A DNA stretch of 64,000 bases from Phlebotomus papatasi (GCF_024763615.1 NC_077223.1:96782627-96846626), one strand, 5' to 3'; counted from the stretch's first letter, positions 43,110 to 53,259 are shown. Made by a program: numbers and translations. The notes: generated from the letters alone by a model not told the origin.

Positions 43110-43312
43110 CCCTATTGGGATCGTGGGCCCATGACATCCAAATTAGGAGCCCACGCTTGTCGATCCTCCGCCACTTCAGGTAGATGTTCGGGTTCAATCC
43201 CAAGGCGCTACCATGCAAGATCCTGAATTTTATTCAGCCACCTTGTCCTAGGTCTGTCCTGAGGTCGAGGTCTCCTCACAATGGCTTGCATAGCTTTTCT
43301 GGGGAATCTTTC
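43110..43312 (-). pseudogene. LINE C-terminal fragment (RPRTRWLN..DLAW..RLGIEPEHL)
   Basis: The minus strand reads RKAMQAIVRRPRPQDRPRTR, then WLNKIQDLAW, a stop, and RLGIEPEHLPEVAEDRQAW. The basic R-P-R-x-R-P-R-T-R-W motif followed by D-L-A-W-x-R-L-G and A-x-x-R-x-x-W is the extreme C-terminus of LINE ORF2 proteins of the same kind as the fragments in the laminin introns. It has an in-frame stop and is isolated. The plus-strand ORF 43017-43226 is a shadow. Confidence 0.75.
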
Positions 43313-44446
43313 TTGAATATATAAATTTCAAAGTGTATTCCCAAGCAGCAATTTTTTCTTAAAATAGTCTTGTAGAATTCCCTAAGTAAGACACTATAGA
43401 ACTAAAAACCTATTTATTTACTTATAACGCTCTTGCTTCCATCACTGAGGTTACTATAAGTAAAGTGGCGCATTCTTAAGGATTTTAAGAGCTGCTATAG
43501 GAATTTCCACAGAAAATTTTCACTTTAAGTCTTTTAAAAGTGCACTAAAAGACTTGTCTAATGCTTGGTTCTATAAGGCAGCTATTTTGCTTCTTGGGTT
43601 CCTTCGGAAATTGGACAATCTCAAATGACAAGTCCCTGAGCCTTATTCCTTTCACGAGCAATAAATGCTTGCATATGAACAAAAGGGATATGAATAATTA
43701 ACATAGCATTAATTCTAATGTGAAACGTGAAATGTATAAATTAGAAAATAGTCCAATTCTAATAAGCATTTCTAGAGCTGAGAATTATTCTGAGTAAGCA
43801 GTCATACTTATAAGACTTCAGGAAACTGATATGGATGAAAAAATAGATTCTCTGCGCTAAAACCGCCGTCTTGTTCTATATTCTTGCAAGATTGCCACCG
43901 GGACTCAACGTATCTACAGCTACACTATTAGTAAAACATTCTATTTATTTAATTCTTCATATCTTTCTCTCCCGAATTATATGATTAGGTGTCTTTTTGG
44001 GAATATTCATACCATCTTACCTGTAGGAGAAAAGCTAATATTTTTAGAAGATATTACAATATATGAAGTCTTACGTTTCTGTAAGTTATTTCTCTTACTG
44101 CGCTTTAAAGTTAGTCAGAAAAAATGGATAATTTTTGTTTTCCCTTTGTCAATATTTACATTGTAATTTCACTGCCTTTGAAGCTTTCAATTGAGTATTG
44201 ATTAAATTCCATTCTTTTTGTAACTATAGTACTAAAGGAATAAATTGCTATTTGTAGTATATTTTTAATTGATTCAACTTTTGGTGCTCGTATTTTTCAG
44301 AAATCGAAAACTCTGCTTTTATTCTGATTTTTGTTAATAAACTTTGTGATTCTTAGAACAATATCAATTTTAATTTTTAATTTTTGGTTTTTTGGCTGAA
44401 TGCCTCAGTTTTAAATATTATTTTTTTGTGTATTAAAAGCAGGGTA
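43313..44446. other. no gene or repeat recognised
   Basis: AT-rich with one 61-codon ORF (43981-44166) lacking a motif. Confidence 0.4.
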
Positions 44447-44658
44447 GGGGAAAATACTCTCCCTTCGAACGTTCATGCCTTCGAATAATGCGATTTTTTT
44501 ATTTTTCCTAAGAGAATTACACATAATTACCACGCAATTGTTAATATTTGACGATAAGCTAACTAATATTTAATAAAAATGTGTAAGTCTCTTAAGAAAA
44601 ACAAAAGAAAATTTCCATATTCGACGGCATGAACGTTCAAAGAGAGAGTACTTTTCCC
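44447..44658. mobile_element. 212 bp TA-flanked MITE, TIR GGGGAAAATACTCTC
   Basis: TA-GGGGAAAATACTCTCCCTTCG on the left and AGAGAGAGTACTTTTCCC-TA on the right. The inner arms are GAACGTTCATGCCTTCGAAT and TCGACGGCATGAACGTTC, with further symmetry (CCTAAGAGAATTACACA / GTGTAAGTCTCTTAAG). No coding. Confidence 0.88.
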
Positions 44659-45257
44659 TAAATATTAAAGGGTGGCAAATTGCCAGGTGGATTTTTTTTT
44701 CTACTGGAATTTTCCACGTTCATTTTGTGTAAAATTAGCTGAATTCTACACTTGAAAAAATGTCAGAGTAAAAGCTCTTTGGAAGTTGCTTTTGGCACAC
44801 TATTTCGTTTGTATAATTAACTGACATTATTATATTTAATATGCGAGTTCAATTTCAAGAACTTTTATCAAATGCATAATCTACCATTTGTTGAACAAAT
44901 TAACTGCTACAGAATTATGCATGAGAGTTTCAAATAGAAAAGGAGCTTTCTGTAATTAATAATAAAAAAGACCTTTTAAATGAATACCATTTTGTAACAC
45001 TTTTCAATAAATTATTTGCATGTGAAATTATTACCACAAATGAATTGAAATTAATAGAAACATTTATACACTTGCTATTTAAATTTTATTTAATTACCAT
45101 TAACAATTATCAAACGTTCAGTTTTATTTGCTTTTCTCTGCTACATATAGGTAGTTATTTTATTTTAATTTATATTAATTTAGTAATTTTATTGATGAAT
45201 CATTTCTGGTAGTATAATTTATTGTTAAATTTTTACCTATGGGCTATATAAGCCATA
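44659..45257. other. no gene or repeat recognised
   Basis: Very AT-rich spacer, no ORF above 60 codons. Confidence 0.45.
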
Positions 45258-45453
45258 GGAGAAATTTGAGCACAACCAAACACGGGGTATCACCAAACAC
45301 TGAGATTTTTTAATGAGATATTCTACTTCAGAAATTTATGGGCATTACAGGGATGCATACCCACTGAAGAAATGGTCGAGATAGTCTAAGTAGTTTAAAA
45401 CTAAAAATTAGTGTTTAGTGCTACTTCAGGTTTGGTGATGCCCTAGTTTCCCC
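45258..45453. mobile_element. MITE family A, copy 4, diverged
   Basis: TA-GGAGAAATTTGAGCACAACC on the left and GGTGATGCCCTAGTTTCCCC-TA on the right, with inner ACACGGGGTATCACCAAACA and GAAGAAATGGTCGAGATAGT shared with the other copies. It is the most diverged of the four copies seen. Confidence 0.85.
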
Positions 45454-45870
45454 TATACTTTCATACCAAGTTCATTTAATTATTATTAATATATGTGCAA
45501 TATTTGTAGCGCAACGTAACAGTTGATTCTTTTTGTACGATTACATAACTTAAAAATTAAGAGAAATTGTAGGAAAATTCATTATTAACGTGCTAAACGC
45601 GCTCATTCGAATTGATCAACTCTTTCAGAATCAATTTTCCCTTTTAAAATAAATTTTATCTGCAAAATAGCAAAGTTGTACTTGTAATATCAAATTTCCC
45701 AAGTATCAAAAACTGATCCTAGTGCAGTAAATTTTAGTATATAAGTATTGATTTAGTAATATGTAAGATATTTGAAAGTCATATGACTGAAAGTGGAACC
45801 ATCAAGGAGAAATAAAGCGTCAGATTTTCTAAACGAGAACCTTTTTCATAAATGAAGATTTTAAGCTATA
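45454..45870. other. no gene or repeat recognised
   Basis: AT-rich spacer; nothing supported. Confidence 0.45.
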
Positions 45871-46062
45871 CCGTAGATGCGGGTCACTTTGACCCCTTCC
45901 TGTTCGTAAGCTTTTCTTTAAGTCTCATGTTTAAGAATGGTCCTCACCGATTAGACATGGTAGATCGGATTGATAAAGACCATCATTGCTAGAATTAAAG
46001 AAAAGCTTACGAACAGGACGGGGTCAAAGTCACTCACGAAAGACAGTCATCCGCATCTACGG
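45871..46062. mobile_element. 192 bp hairpin MITE, TIR CCGTAGATGCGG
   Basis: TA-CCGTAGATGCGGGTCACTTTGA on the left; the right end is CCGCATCTACGG-TA. The inner arms CCTTCCTGTTCGTAAGCTTT and AAAGCTTACGAACAGGACGG nearly pair. About 17 bp (ACTCACGAAAGACAGTC) sits only in the right arm. TA-flanked, with a TIR unlike the TAGGGG group. Confidence 0.85.
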
Positions 46063-46202
46063 TAAGTAAAAGAATTACCAAGCTTAATGAGAACATCAAA
46101 TATGTCTGTCATTACTTTATTTTGAGCGTGAGTATTGTTTTTATATTCTATCTATCTATCTATTTTCTGATTTTTGAGAGCTGAACACCTTTAGATTGTA
46201 GT
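46063..46202. repeat. spacer with (CTAT)n microsatellite
   Basis: CTATCTATCTATCTAT lies at about 46148-46163; the rest is unremarkable. Confidence 0.6.
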
Positions 46203-46480
46203 GTTTAATTTAACGAATAGCCGTTCAACCGGAGGCTGCTGTTGTGTACGGGCGTGAGAGGTCGCGCGTATCGGCAGTAACTGTGAGAAAGCCTAAGACC
46301 TCGGAGAGTGTGTGAGAGAAACAGCAGTCGGGCCGCCACTCGCGACGAAGTCAGACGGCTGAGAGGGCTAGAGCCAGTTGGTTCAGCGAGATGCTGGACC
46401 TGGAGCTGGCGAGGACAAGGAAGGCTCTCCGGTTGTTCTGGCAAGTAGTATCCTCGGGTACTACAAGATTTAGATAATCG
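46203..46480 (+). other. GC-rich patch, possible fragment of a retroelement
   Basis: A sharp rise in G+C relative to its surroundings. One plus-strand frame reads EKQQSGRHSRRSQTAERA, then RASWFSEMLDLELARTRKAL and LFWQVVSSGTTRFR before a stop. The W-F/W-x-x-x-L-x-x-L-R/A-x-R pattern recalls the linker between endonuclease and reverse transcriptase in LINEs, but this is weak. The 79-codon minus-strand ORF over the same stretch has no motif. Other possibilities are a conserved 5' exon or CpG-rich promoter. Confidence 0.3.
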
Positions 46481-46520
46481 TAATAAAAATTTAGTTTTTG
46501 GGTCAGCGGTGACCCAATCG

Positions 46521-46679
46521 CCCTTAAAGGGTTAAGGAAGAGTGGAACACCGGTGTTTCAAGAGTAAAATCAATTTTTTTTTAACTATAGAAAGTTATTT
46601 TGCTCTTTAAATAGTCAGAAAAAATGGTTTTTGTTTTTGGGATACCGGTGTCCCATTCGTCTTTAAAGTAAAGGGTTAA
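46521..46679. mobile_element. short TTAA-type element related to 30473-31221
   Basis: CTTAAAGGGTTAAGGAAGAG-TGGAACACCGG on the left and CCGGTGTCCCATTCGTCTTT-AAAGTAAAGGGTTAA on the right. The GGAACACCGG subterminal motif and the AAAGGGTTAA ends are shared with the 749 bp element at 30473. The ends are less tidy than in that copy. Confidence 0.6.
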
Positions 46680-47268
46680 TTAGTAATATGCCAGCGCTTC
46701 TCCTAAACAGACAATTTCAGAGCCTCTTAAAGCCGTAAACGGTTTATCGATCTCTCCTGAAACTATTGTTCCTTTGACTATCGCTCATAATGAAGAGGCT
46801 TTTCTGAAAGTTATTGTTTTTAAACAAATCCATTAACCATTTATTTACCATTACCGTTTATTTACCATATTTTTTAACTCATTAATCGAACACATATAAG
46901 TATGATAACTGTTAAATTACCAGCCATTTTATCAAAAAACAATTTTTTATTTAATTGAAAATTGAAAATAATTATATAAGGTTTTAGATAACGCTTATAC
47001 TTTTGTCCAAAAAAAATGCTTTTATTGAGGTTATAAGTTAAGAGCACTGTGAGTAATAATACAGAACTCATTTGTAATATCTGGAATTACTTAAATTTCA
47101 CACCAATTTAGGTTAATATTACGCATAAAATAATATGTAGGATCAAAGTTGTATTTGGACAGAAACAAAAATTAGCAATTCATATTTTTTTCTAAAGGCT
47201 CTGCAGAAATATTTGTCTTTTCACAAAAAATCTTAATAGGGTAGTACCTTTGTATTAGAGCTTTCTAA
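46680..47268. other. no gene or repeat recognised
   Basis: AT-rich; a 65-codon minus-strand ORF (46874-47071) without a motif. Confidence 0.4.
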
Positions 47269-47512
47269 CACTGAAAAAAAAACGGGGGTGCGATTTACCT
47301 TTTTTTCTTCATAACTTTAACACTTTTTAGGTGTAAAATTATATCAACATTTTTTAGTGTTAATTTTATACTTTTCTAAGAGAAAAATTAACATGAAAAT
47401 GGGTAACTTTAACTCCTAAAAAGCACAATAACACCTAAAAAGCATAATATTTACACAGAATTCGGATCAAAACTGCAGGGTAAAATAAACATTTCCAGAA
47501 CGTTATTTTAAC
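47269..47512. mobile_element. family T element, reverse orientation
   Basis: ACACTGAAAAAAAAACGGGG-GTGCGATTTACC on the left, then TAACACTTTTTAGGTGTAAA, ATATCAACATTTTTTAGTGT-TAA, AACTTTAACTCC, and GCAGGGTAAAATAAACATTT-CCAGAACGTTATTTTAACA. It is the inverted counterpart of 30852-31110. A clear second terminus like CACTGA is not visible at the right, so that end may be degraded. Confidence 0.65.
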
Positions 47513-48080
47513 ATTTTGTCCATTTTGTTATTATTTGAATAAAATTGAATAAATTTAACTTTAATCCCTTTTGTCAACCTGTCATTGCTCTGCAGCATAA
47601 ACGATAAGGGATATGAACTTCTGGTCTTCTGTGACCTATTATAAAAAAAAAACGGTATCTCCAAACGTTTTTTTTTCGTTTTTCCTCTCCCCTCCTGTCT
47701 CTTCAAATCCATGTTATTTGGGTTCCTCTCGAAAACGGCTCGAGTGATTTGTATTATTTGTCGATTTTTTAGGAAAAGTCCAATCGAACATATTTTGTGC
47801 ATATAGGGTAGAGTCAGCCCTTTTGGCCATATAAGCACTTTTGGCCACCTAAAGTAAAATCACATTGTAAGGCAATTATGAGTTTATTTAGAACAGGAAA
47901 ATAAGTCTTATTTCGTGACCTCTAATCTAACGAATCAGAGAACCATATTTTATTTTATATCGACTTGATTAATTCTAAGTTATTGAAAGAAATTCTCGAC
48001 AAGGTAAACAATCACTAAAAAAAACATGAGATTCTTAACTTAAAACTTATATTAAATCTTAAAACCTATACGTGGCAGTA
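47513..48080. other. no gene recognised; one isolated TAGGGT end
   Basis: TAGGGTAGAGTCAGCCCTTTTGGCC at about 47804 looks like one end of a TA-flanked element with no partner seen. A 111-codon minus-strand ORF (47503-47838) over a poly-A/T-rich stretch has no motif. CTCGAAAACGGCTCGAGTGA is shared in part with about 52606 (CTCGAAAACGCGTAGTGCGA). Confidence 0.35.
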
Positions 48081-48261
48081 GAGGAAAGTGCCCATGCTTG
48101 ATACCATTGGAAGCCTCGTAATGACTAAATTTTCTATGTTTCAAAATATGGAAATTGGCCAGTTTTTAAAATTATATTGCAGAGTCCAGTTTATTGAGAA
48201 ACATAGGAAAAATTTAATCATTACGAAGCTTCCAATGGTATTAAGCATGGGCACTTTCCCC
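48081..48261. mobile_element. 181 bp hairpin MITE, TIR GAGGAAAGTGCCCATGCTTG
   Basis: TA-GAGGAAAGTGCCCATGCTTG on the left, CATGGGCACTTTCCCC-TA on the right. Long inner arms: ATACCATTGGAAGCCTCGTA against TTACGAAGCTTCCAATGGTA-TTAAG. The TIR is a close relative of the 987 bp element at 19493-20479. The 60-codon ORF across it is chance. Confidence 0.88.
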
Positions 48262-49591
48262 TATTGTTAATATTTAATCGGTAATGAATCGGTAAAATAC
48301 CCTTAAAGATTATTTTTTTAATTTTTCTTAAGCTTATTACCTACGTCAAAACATTCTAAAATGCGGAATTCTTAATCAATTTTCAATTAAGAAGTGGTTT
48401 TCTGACTTGTGAATCAATTTAATCGGTAGTAAGTCTGTCTGAATTAAAAATCAAGCGGATAGACGATTCGAGTAATTTCACTTGGTAATGGGTACATCTT
48501 TCTGGAATGAGAGCGACAGAGGAACAACTTGGATGCCCTTGCTTATGCCCCTGTTTCACCAAAGTAGCAAAAGCAATTCACTCTGCCTCATTACTTAATG
48601 GTAATTGCGCAATAAAAAACTGGAAAATTTGTGAAAAAAAATTGTAACAAGTCAATTTAATTGAATACATTATTTAAAAAGTTACTAATATTCAATATCA
48701 AAATTTATCAATTCGGACGAGCAAATTATTATTGTGCTGAAGTCTACGGAAAACTTTTTAAAGGAGAAAATGTACGTTTCTGTGAAGAAATTCAATTAGG
48801 ATCGGCTGAACTATCAAGGGATCTGAGTTGAAGTAACAATTGCAAAACTCTATACGAATAACTGTCCTCAAGAGAAATTAAGAAGTTGTTTACTTTCAAT
48901 ATATTCAATGATTCCTGAGTATTTTGAAATGTTCATAATAGTGATAAACCAACTCTGCCCTAAAGGGTTTTCATTACGTGTTTGTAATTTTGCATGAAGG
49001 ATATGACCGTTGCAATTTCGAATTTATTGGCATTTTGAATGAAAATTGAGTATTTGTGCAACAAAACAATCTCAAAATGGTTTCACCAAAGAGCTGCGAA
49101 AGCTTAATGAAATTCTGGTCGATTGAAGCATCTTGTGGCTCGTTGATTGCAGTAAATGGAAGTTTAATCCCACCAGTCGCCACATTCTCCGTGATATGCA
49201 AGGAACAAGAGTCTGGTTGAGTATTAAGTTTTGAGGGAAAATGCACTATGTGGTTGCCAATAATTTGATGCTCCCTGATATACTCTGGCATTAGTCTTGC
49301 CGCATTTCCTATCGGCTGCCATGGTGCATTATTGATGGATGTGAGTGGTTGGCCACAGTTACAATTCTGCTGAAATGTTTCACATCACCCACTCCCTAAG
49401 CCACTTTCACGAGACGACAATGTGAAAAATACTACAAGCATCGACTTTTGTCGTTTATGAGAGAAGCTTTTTGTCAATTGGAAAGATTTATGTATTACAA
49501 GTTTAACAAATCCGGATAAACTGATCAGCAATTAAAAAAAAATGAAGTAATTTTCGCCACTTTTATTCTAAACCGCCCATTTTATTCTTAG
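48262..49591. other. no supported gene; unrecognised open frame on the minus strand
   Basis: On the minus strand a frame is open from about 49390 to 48974, reading CETFQQNCNCGQPLTSINN at its start and containing PEYIREHQIIGNHIVHFP and ENVATGGIKLPFTAINEP. I do not recognise it and it has no repeat or domain signature. Its base composition is closer to coding than the flanks. It lies just upstream of the Ig exon on the opposite strand. Uncertain. Confidence 0.25.
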
Positions 49592-49687
49592 ATTCCATTA
49601 AAAGTTCCGACGCTGGTATCTACAGGTGTCGCATTGACTTCATGAAAAGCCGTACTAAAAACACAAAAGTTAATTTAACCGTTACAA
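49592..49687 (+). CDS. immunoglobulin V-set exon of a sidestep-family-like cell-surface protein
   Basis: A 96-nt exon, phase 1 to phase 1, between acceptor TTTTATTCTTAG and donor ACAA-GTAAGT. It reads SIKSSDAGIYRCRIDF, then MKSRTKNTKVNLTVT. D-x-G-x-Y-x-C is the F-strand signature of Ig domains, and Y-R-C-R-(V/I)-D-F followed by T-x-N and N-L-T-V is characteristic of the insect sidestep (Side) family, transmembrane ligands in axon guidance. Only this exon of the presumed gene is visible, so flanking exons must lie across long introns or outside the window. A lone relic exon cannot be excluded, but the frame and both splice sites are intact. Confidence 0.7.
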
Positions 49688-49780
49688 GTAAGTAAAATTG
49701 TGCAATATTTGGCAATATTAGAAGGGGGTTGAACTGCATTAAGCTGAGGATATGAAAACGCTATTTTTTCGCATACGGTA

Positions 49781-50544
49781 AAGGCCCTGTAGTTGGCCTG
49801 TTCCTTAACCCTCTAACGGTGTTTTCTTTAATATGCGAAAAAAAGTTCTAAAACAATATTTTCTAGGATAATTATGATTCAATAAAGTCGAAAAAACCAT
49901 CCATTCTTCATTATCTCTTTTAGTTTAAGCGCTAGGTGAGAAAATATAAAAATTTTTTGAAACTCATTTTGCTTCTAAAATTCACATTTTTAGCTTTTTC
50001 AATTTTTTTTTAAATAAAATATACAAAGTAGAATGACATATCTTTTAGTAAAAAATAAATTTATTTTAGTCAGATAACTTTAAATCGGTATTTTTATGAA
50101 AATTGGAAATGAGTTTTTTTGTACAAATATTTTTTGTTGCTTTTTCTCTGACCTGTCACACAAAACTGGGAATAGCAACAAAACGAAGAGTCAAAATGAG
50201 TTTAAACTTTCAAGAGATATTAGTTAGACTATTACCGAGGACACTACAGCACTTTTAAATAAATAAAACCTTTATTGTCGCTGTAAATGTGGGTTTTGTG
50301 AAGACCGCCTTGAGGCGGTCTTACACGTTAGAGGGTTAACTCGGCCAGTGGAATTATTTTAACAATTGTTTTTTTTTTACGTTTTGTAGTCAATTTTTAT
50401 GAAATTTTCACTGATTTGCATTATATGTTTTATATAGTAGACCTTATAATGTTAGACCTTTTAGACCATATTATAGCAAATATAACAAAATTGAATAAAT
50501 AACCTCACTAGCCGAGTTGAGGAACAGGCCGACTACAGGACCTT
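49781..50544. mobile_element. TA-flanked MITE with TIR AAGGCCCTGTAGTTGGCCTG, interrupted
   Basis: TA-AAGGCCCTGTAGTTGGCCTG-TTCC on the left and GGAACAGGCCGACTACAGGA-CCTT-TA on the right. Adjacent inner arm sequence CTCGGCCAGTGG (50340) pairs with CACTAGCCGAG (50507). It is split near its left end by the TTAA element 49808-50335; without it the element is about 230 bp. Confidence 0.85.
49808..50335. mobile_element. piggyBac-type TTAA element, 528 bp, TIR CCCTCTAACG
   Basis: TTAA-CCCTCTAACGGTG on the left and CACGTTAGAGGG-TTAA on the right. TTAA (49804-49807 and 50336-50339) duplicates a TTAA that fits the TIR of the surrounding element (TTCC-TTAA-CTCGG). The interior near the right end has the palindrome GACCGCCTTGAGGCGGTC. 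No transposase ORF. Ends starting CCCT with a TTAA target place it in the piggyBac superfamily. Confidence 0.85.
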
Positions 50545-51075
50545 TATCTAATTTCTAATGAAAGCTGGATCTAGATATGATTTAATTTATATTTACATCA
50601 CATTGTCCTGTCTCTCTAAATTATTTCACGTTGAAGCTCGCTCACCTTTCTTTATAAATATTCGAAAAATAATATTTTCAAAATAGCCTCACATCCCTCT
50701 ATTCGTTTTTTTTAAATTTATTTGAAATATATTTTTAATTCGTGAATTTATTGTAAAACTAAAAGTAAAATATTTGAAGTATTGTAGTAACAATTGAAGT
50801 GATATTTTAGCGTAATAGTAAGGTTTAGATTGATTTGAATCCAAATCTACCTTCAGAGTGAGTCTGTATGTATTTCACTATGGTTATCATTAGCTTTTTA
50901 GTTTAACAACTTTGGTTTTTTTTGTCAGGAAAAGTTTTCATCATTTATAGATCGAATCCAAAAAAAAAACAGAGTAGATTCTGAGTCTTTTAAATTTAAT
51001 CTCGTCTAAACTAAAAGGCTCGTGATTTTCGATCTTATTGCTTCTAATGGTCGTTGGAAGCAATTACAATTCATT
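50545..51075. other. no gene or repeat recognised
   Basis: AT-rich spacer, nothing supported. Confidence 0.45.
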
Positions 51076-51281
51076 GAGGCTATTTACACCGCCGCATTAG
51101 ATTGGGATTGAACTGTTCCGAAATCAAATTTCGGATCATTAAGTCTCAATCTAAGGCCGCAATCTAAACGGTGTCATTGACGTCATTTAGACTATCGCAT
51201 TAGATTCAGACTGACTTGTCCCAAAATCCGATTTTGGAACATTTCAATCTTAATCCAATGCGGCGGTGTAAATGGCCTTAT
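51076..51281. mobile_element. 205 bp hairpin MITE, arms with TTTACACCGCCGCATT
   Basis: GGCTATTTACACCGCCGCATTAG on the left and CCAATGCGGCGGTGTAAATGGCC on the right. The arms continue through GATTG.GATTGAA.TGTTCC / GGAACATTTCAATCTTAATC. The middle repeats the motif again (GCCGCAATCTAAACGGTGTC, GACTATCGCATTAGATTCAG), so the element appears to be an expanded palindrome. Confidence 0.85.
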
Positions 51282-52167
51282 TAAGTCTAGCACTTCATGG
51301 GATTTAGTATCTTTTACAGCATCGATGAGAACCATTTCAAAATTGTAATAGAATTTGTGGCCATTCATTTTATTTTTGGAATATCACATACCTCGAATTA
51401 CAGCTCCTTTGAGATCAAGCCTTTTATTTTCAGGTTAAAATATAAAATTTTTTGATACAAAATTCTCATAAGCTTTTTAAAGATGCATTGAAAGACTTGG
51501 CCTTTTTTCCATATTAGGATACCTAAATAAAATACATAAATTAAAAAAAATAAGTAATAGTAAATACGATTGGTTATAACCACTATTCATGTTGTGATTT
51601 AATTTTAACTGTTCGAACTCCAAGAGAGAGCAGTTCGTTTTTCTAAGCTGTTTATCTCATAGCTCAATAATTTTTAAGAATTAAATTGTTGTTTAGACTA
51701 TTAAATAACATAAATTAATATATTAATTAGAGCTAACATAGAGATTAATTGGACAAATCGTATCATGGGATTTCACATTCATCACTACAGTACAATAATA
51801 TGGACCAATTGGTTTTGGTACCATGACGGTCAAATGCAGACTGATTGATTTATTAATGTTCAAACAAGTGTTCAAATTGAATTTGTTTTTGGAAATTTTA
51901 GCTCTACTGAAATTCACCAAATATTGTATAAGGCATAAAATTGAATTAATCAAATTAAAATTATAAAGTGTTAAAAATTCAAACAATAATAATTCCAATA
52001 ATTCCAAATTTCTGGTATTATGCTCACTTTCCATAATATTGTTTTTTTTACACTCATGTTCAATCATATCAGCTTTCTATTGAAGAAAAATTTAAGCTTC
52101 ACTTTCCGACCTCCCTAACCCAACCTAATAGAGTTCAAAAATTGAATTTAAAACAGCCATATTGAAG
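51282..52167. other. no gene or repeat recognised
   Basis: Minus-strand ORFs at 51398-51583 and 51723-52067 (up to 114 codons) are low-complexity, Asn/Lys/Leu-rich and motif-free. GTTCGAACTCCAAGAGAGAGCAG at about 51611 resembles GCTCGAACTCCACGGAGAGAGCAG at about 52352, pointing to a shared repeat. Confidence 0.4.
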
Positions 52168-52660
52168 TGACCTGTAAGGAATCTCAGCTACCATAAGTTT
52201 ATCTGGGCTTGTAACTGGTTTTCGCTAATTGAAAACTATTTGCATTTTAGCCGAGACACTTTTGGAGAATTAAACTCCGACTGTGAGCATACCGATTGAC
52301 GTTTTATCGTTTTTAAAATTTCTTTGAGAAGAAAAATCTTGATATATTACTGCTCGAACTCCACGGAGAGAGCAGTATATATAATTCTCGATTTTTACCC
52401 CCCCACCCAAAATTTCCACCTTCCATGCCCCGAAGACCACTTTTGCCAACAAATATAGAGAACTAGAGGCCAAACGGTTAGAGATAGCGACTTGGGACCT
52501 TTGGGGGACCCCCCCCCATAAGTCGACCCAAGGATCGTAAAATGCCCCTCATTTTTTCCCCAACCCTCCCCTTCCCATCCAAAACCATGTTTTTTGGGAT
52601 TGCTCGAAAACGCGTAGTGCGATTTTTTCATTTTTGGATATGTTTTAGAGATTACCTAAG
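52168..52660. repeat. family X-type left end and G/C-homopolymer-rich repeat fragment
   Basis: CCTGTAAGGAATCTCAGCTA-CCATAAGTTTATCTGGGCTT (52170-52210) matches the left end of the family X relatives at 36168 and 60717. The stretch that follows has runs of C and motifs GAGAACTAGAGGCCAAACGG and CCCTCATTTTTTCCCCAACC. No matching right hairpin was found, so this copy is incomplete or continues into unrecognised sequence. The minus-strand ORFs 52270-52631 are non-coding shadows of the repeat. Confidence 0.5.
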
Positions 52661-52980
52661 CGGACATTTCGTCCTTATACGACAATACAGTTGAATCATT
52701 CCTAATAACGGTTTTTCAAGGTGAAAAAGACACTAGAGAGCGAATTTATCAACCGAATGGGGTCATGTTTTTGCTCATTGGAAAGGTCTTGGAATTTCCT
52801 ATAAAACTGAACCGGTTCTAATCGGTTCTGAACCAGTAATGAAACGGTTCATAGCCGATAACTAATATTTATCCGAAAATCAATTCTATTTACTTTTAAA
52901 ACAATTTTGGAGGTTCTTTTGAATGATTTATGAATCAGCTCAAATCGGTTGAGAACCGGTGAATGATAAATGATGCGAAA
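52661..52980. other. no gene; GAACCGGTT-rich stretch
   Basis: Several interspersed GAACCGGTTC / AATCGGTTCTGAACC / GAGAACCGGTGAATG motifs occur between 52800 and 52965; no element boundaries were identified. Confidence 0.4.
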
Positions 52981-53259
52981 CTAGTCCCAGGCGAGTGGCC
53001 TTCAAAGTTGAAGCCAATTTCTTACTTTCACATACAAATGCGTATGGAAATTTTTCTGCACTCGTGATCGTCATGCTAAATATTTAAAAAGTGAGAAGTT
53101 TTTCCGTATTATAAGATACCTTTCCGTATGGAGGGATAAATACACTAAATTTTTGTTTAAATAATTTTTTCCTTGGAGCACTGTGAGCTGAGTCCGAGAT
53201 CAATTTAGGAATTGGCTTCAAATAGCTCCATTTCAAAAGGCCAACTTTCCAGGCGCTTG
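52981..53259. mobile_element. hAT-type MITE H, copy 2, inverted relative to copy 1
   Basis: 279 bp from CTAGTCCCAGGCGAGTGGCC to GGCCAACTTTCCAGGCGCTTG, flanked by the perfect 8-bp duplication ATGCGAAA (52973-52980 and 53260-53267). Apart from a few substitutions it is the reverse complement of 40486-40765. Two copies with different perfect 8-bp target duplications establish element ends and size. Confidence 0.93.
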
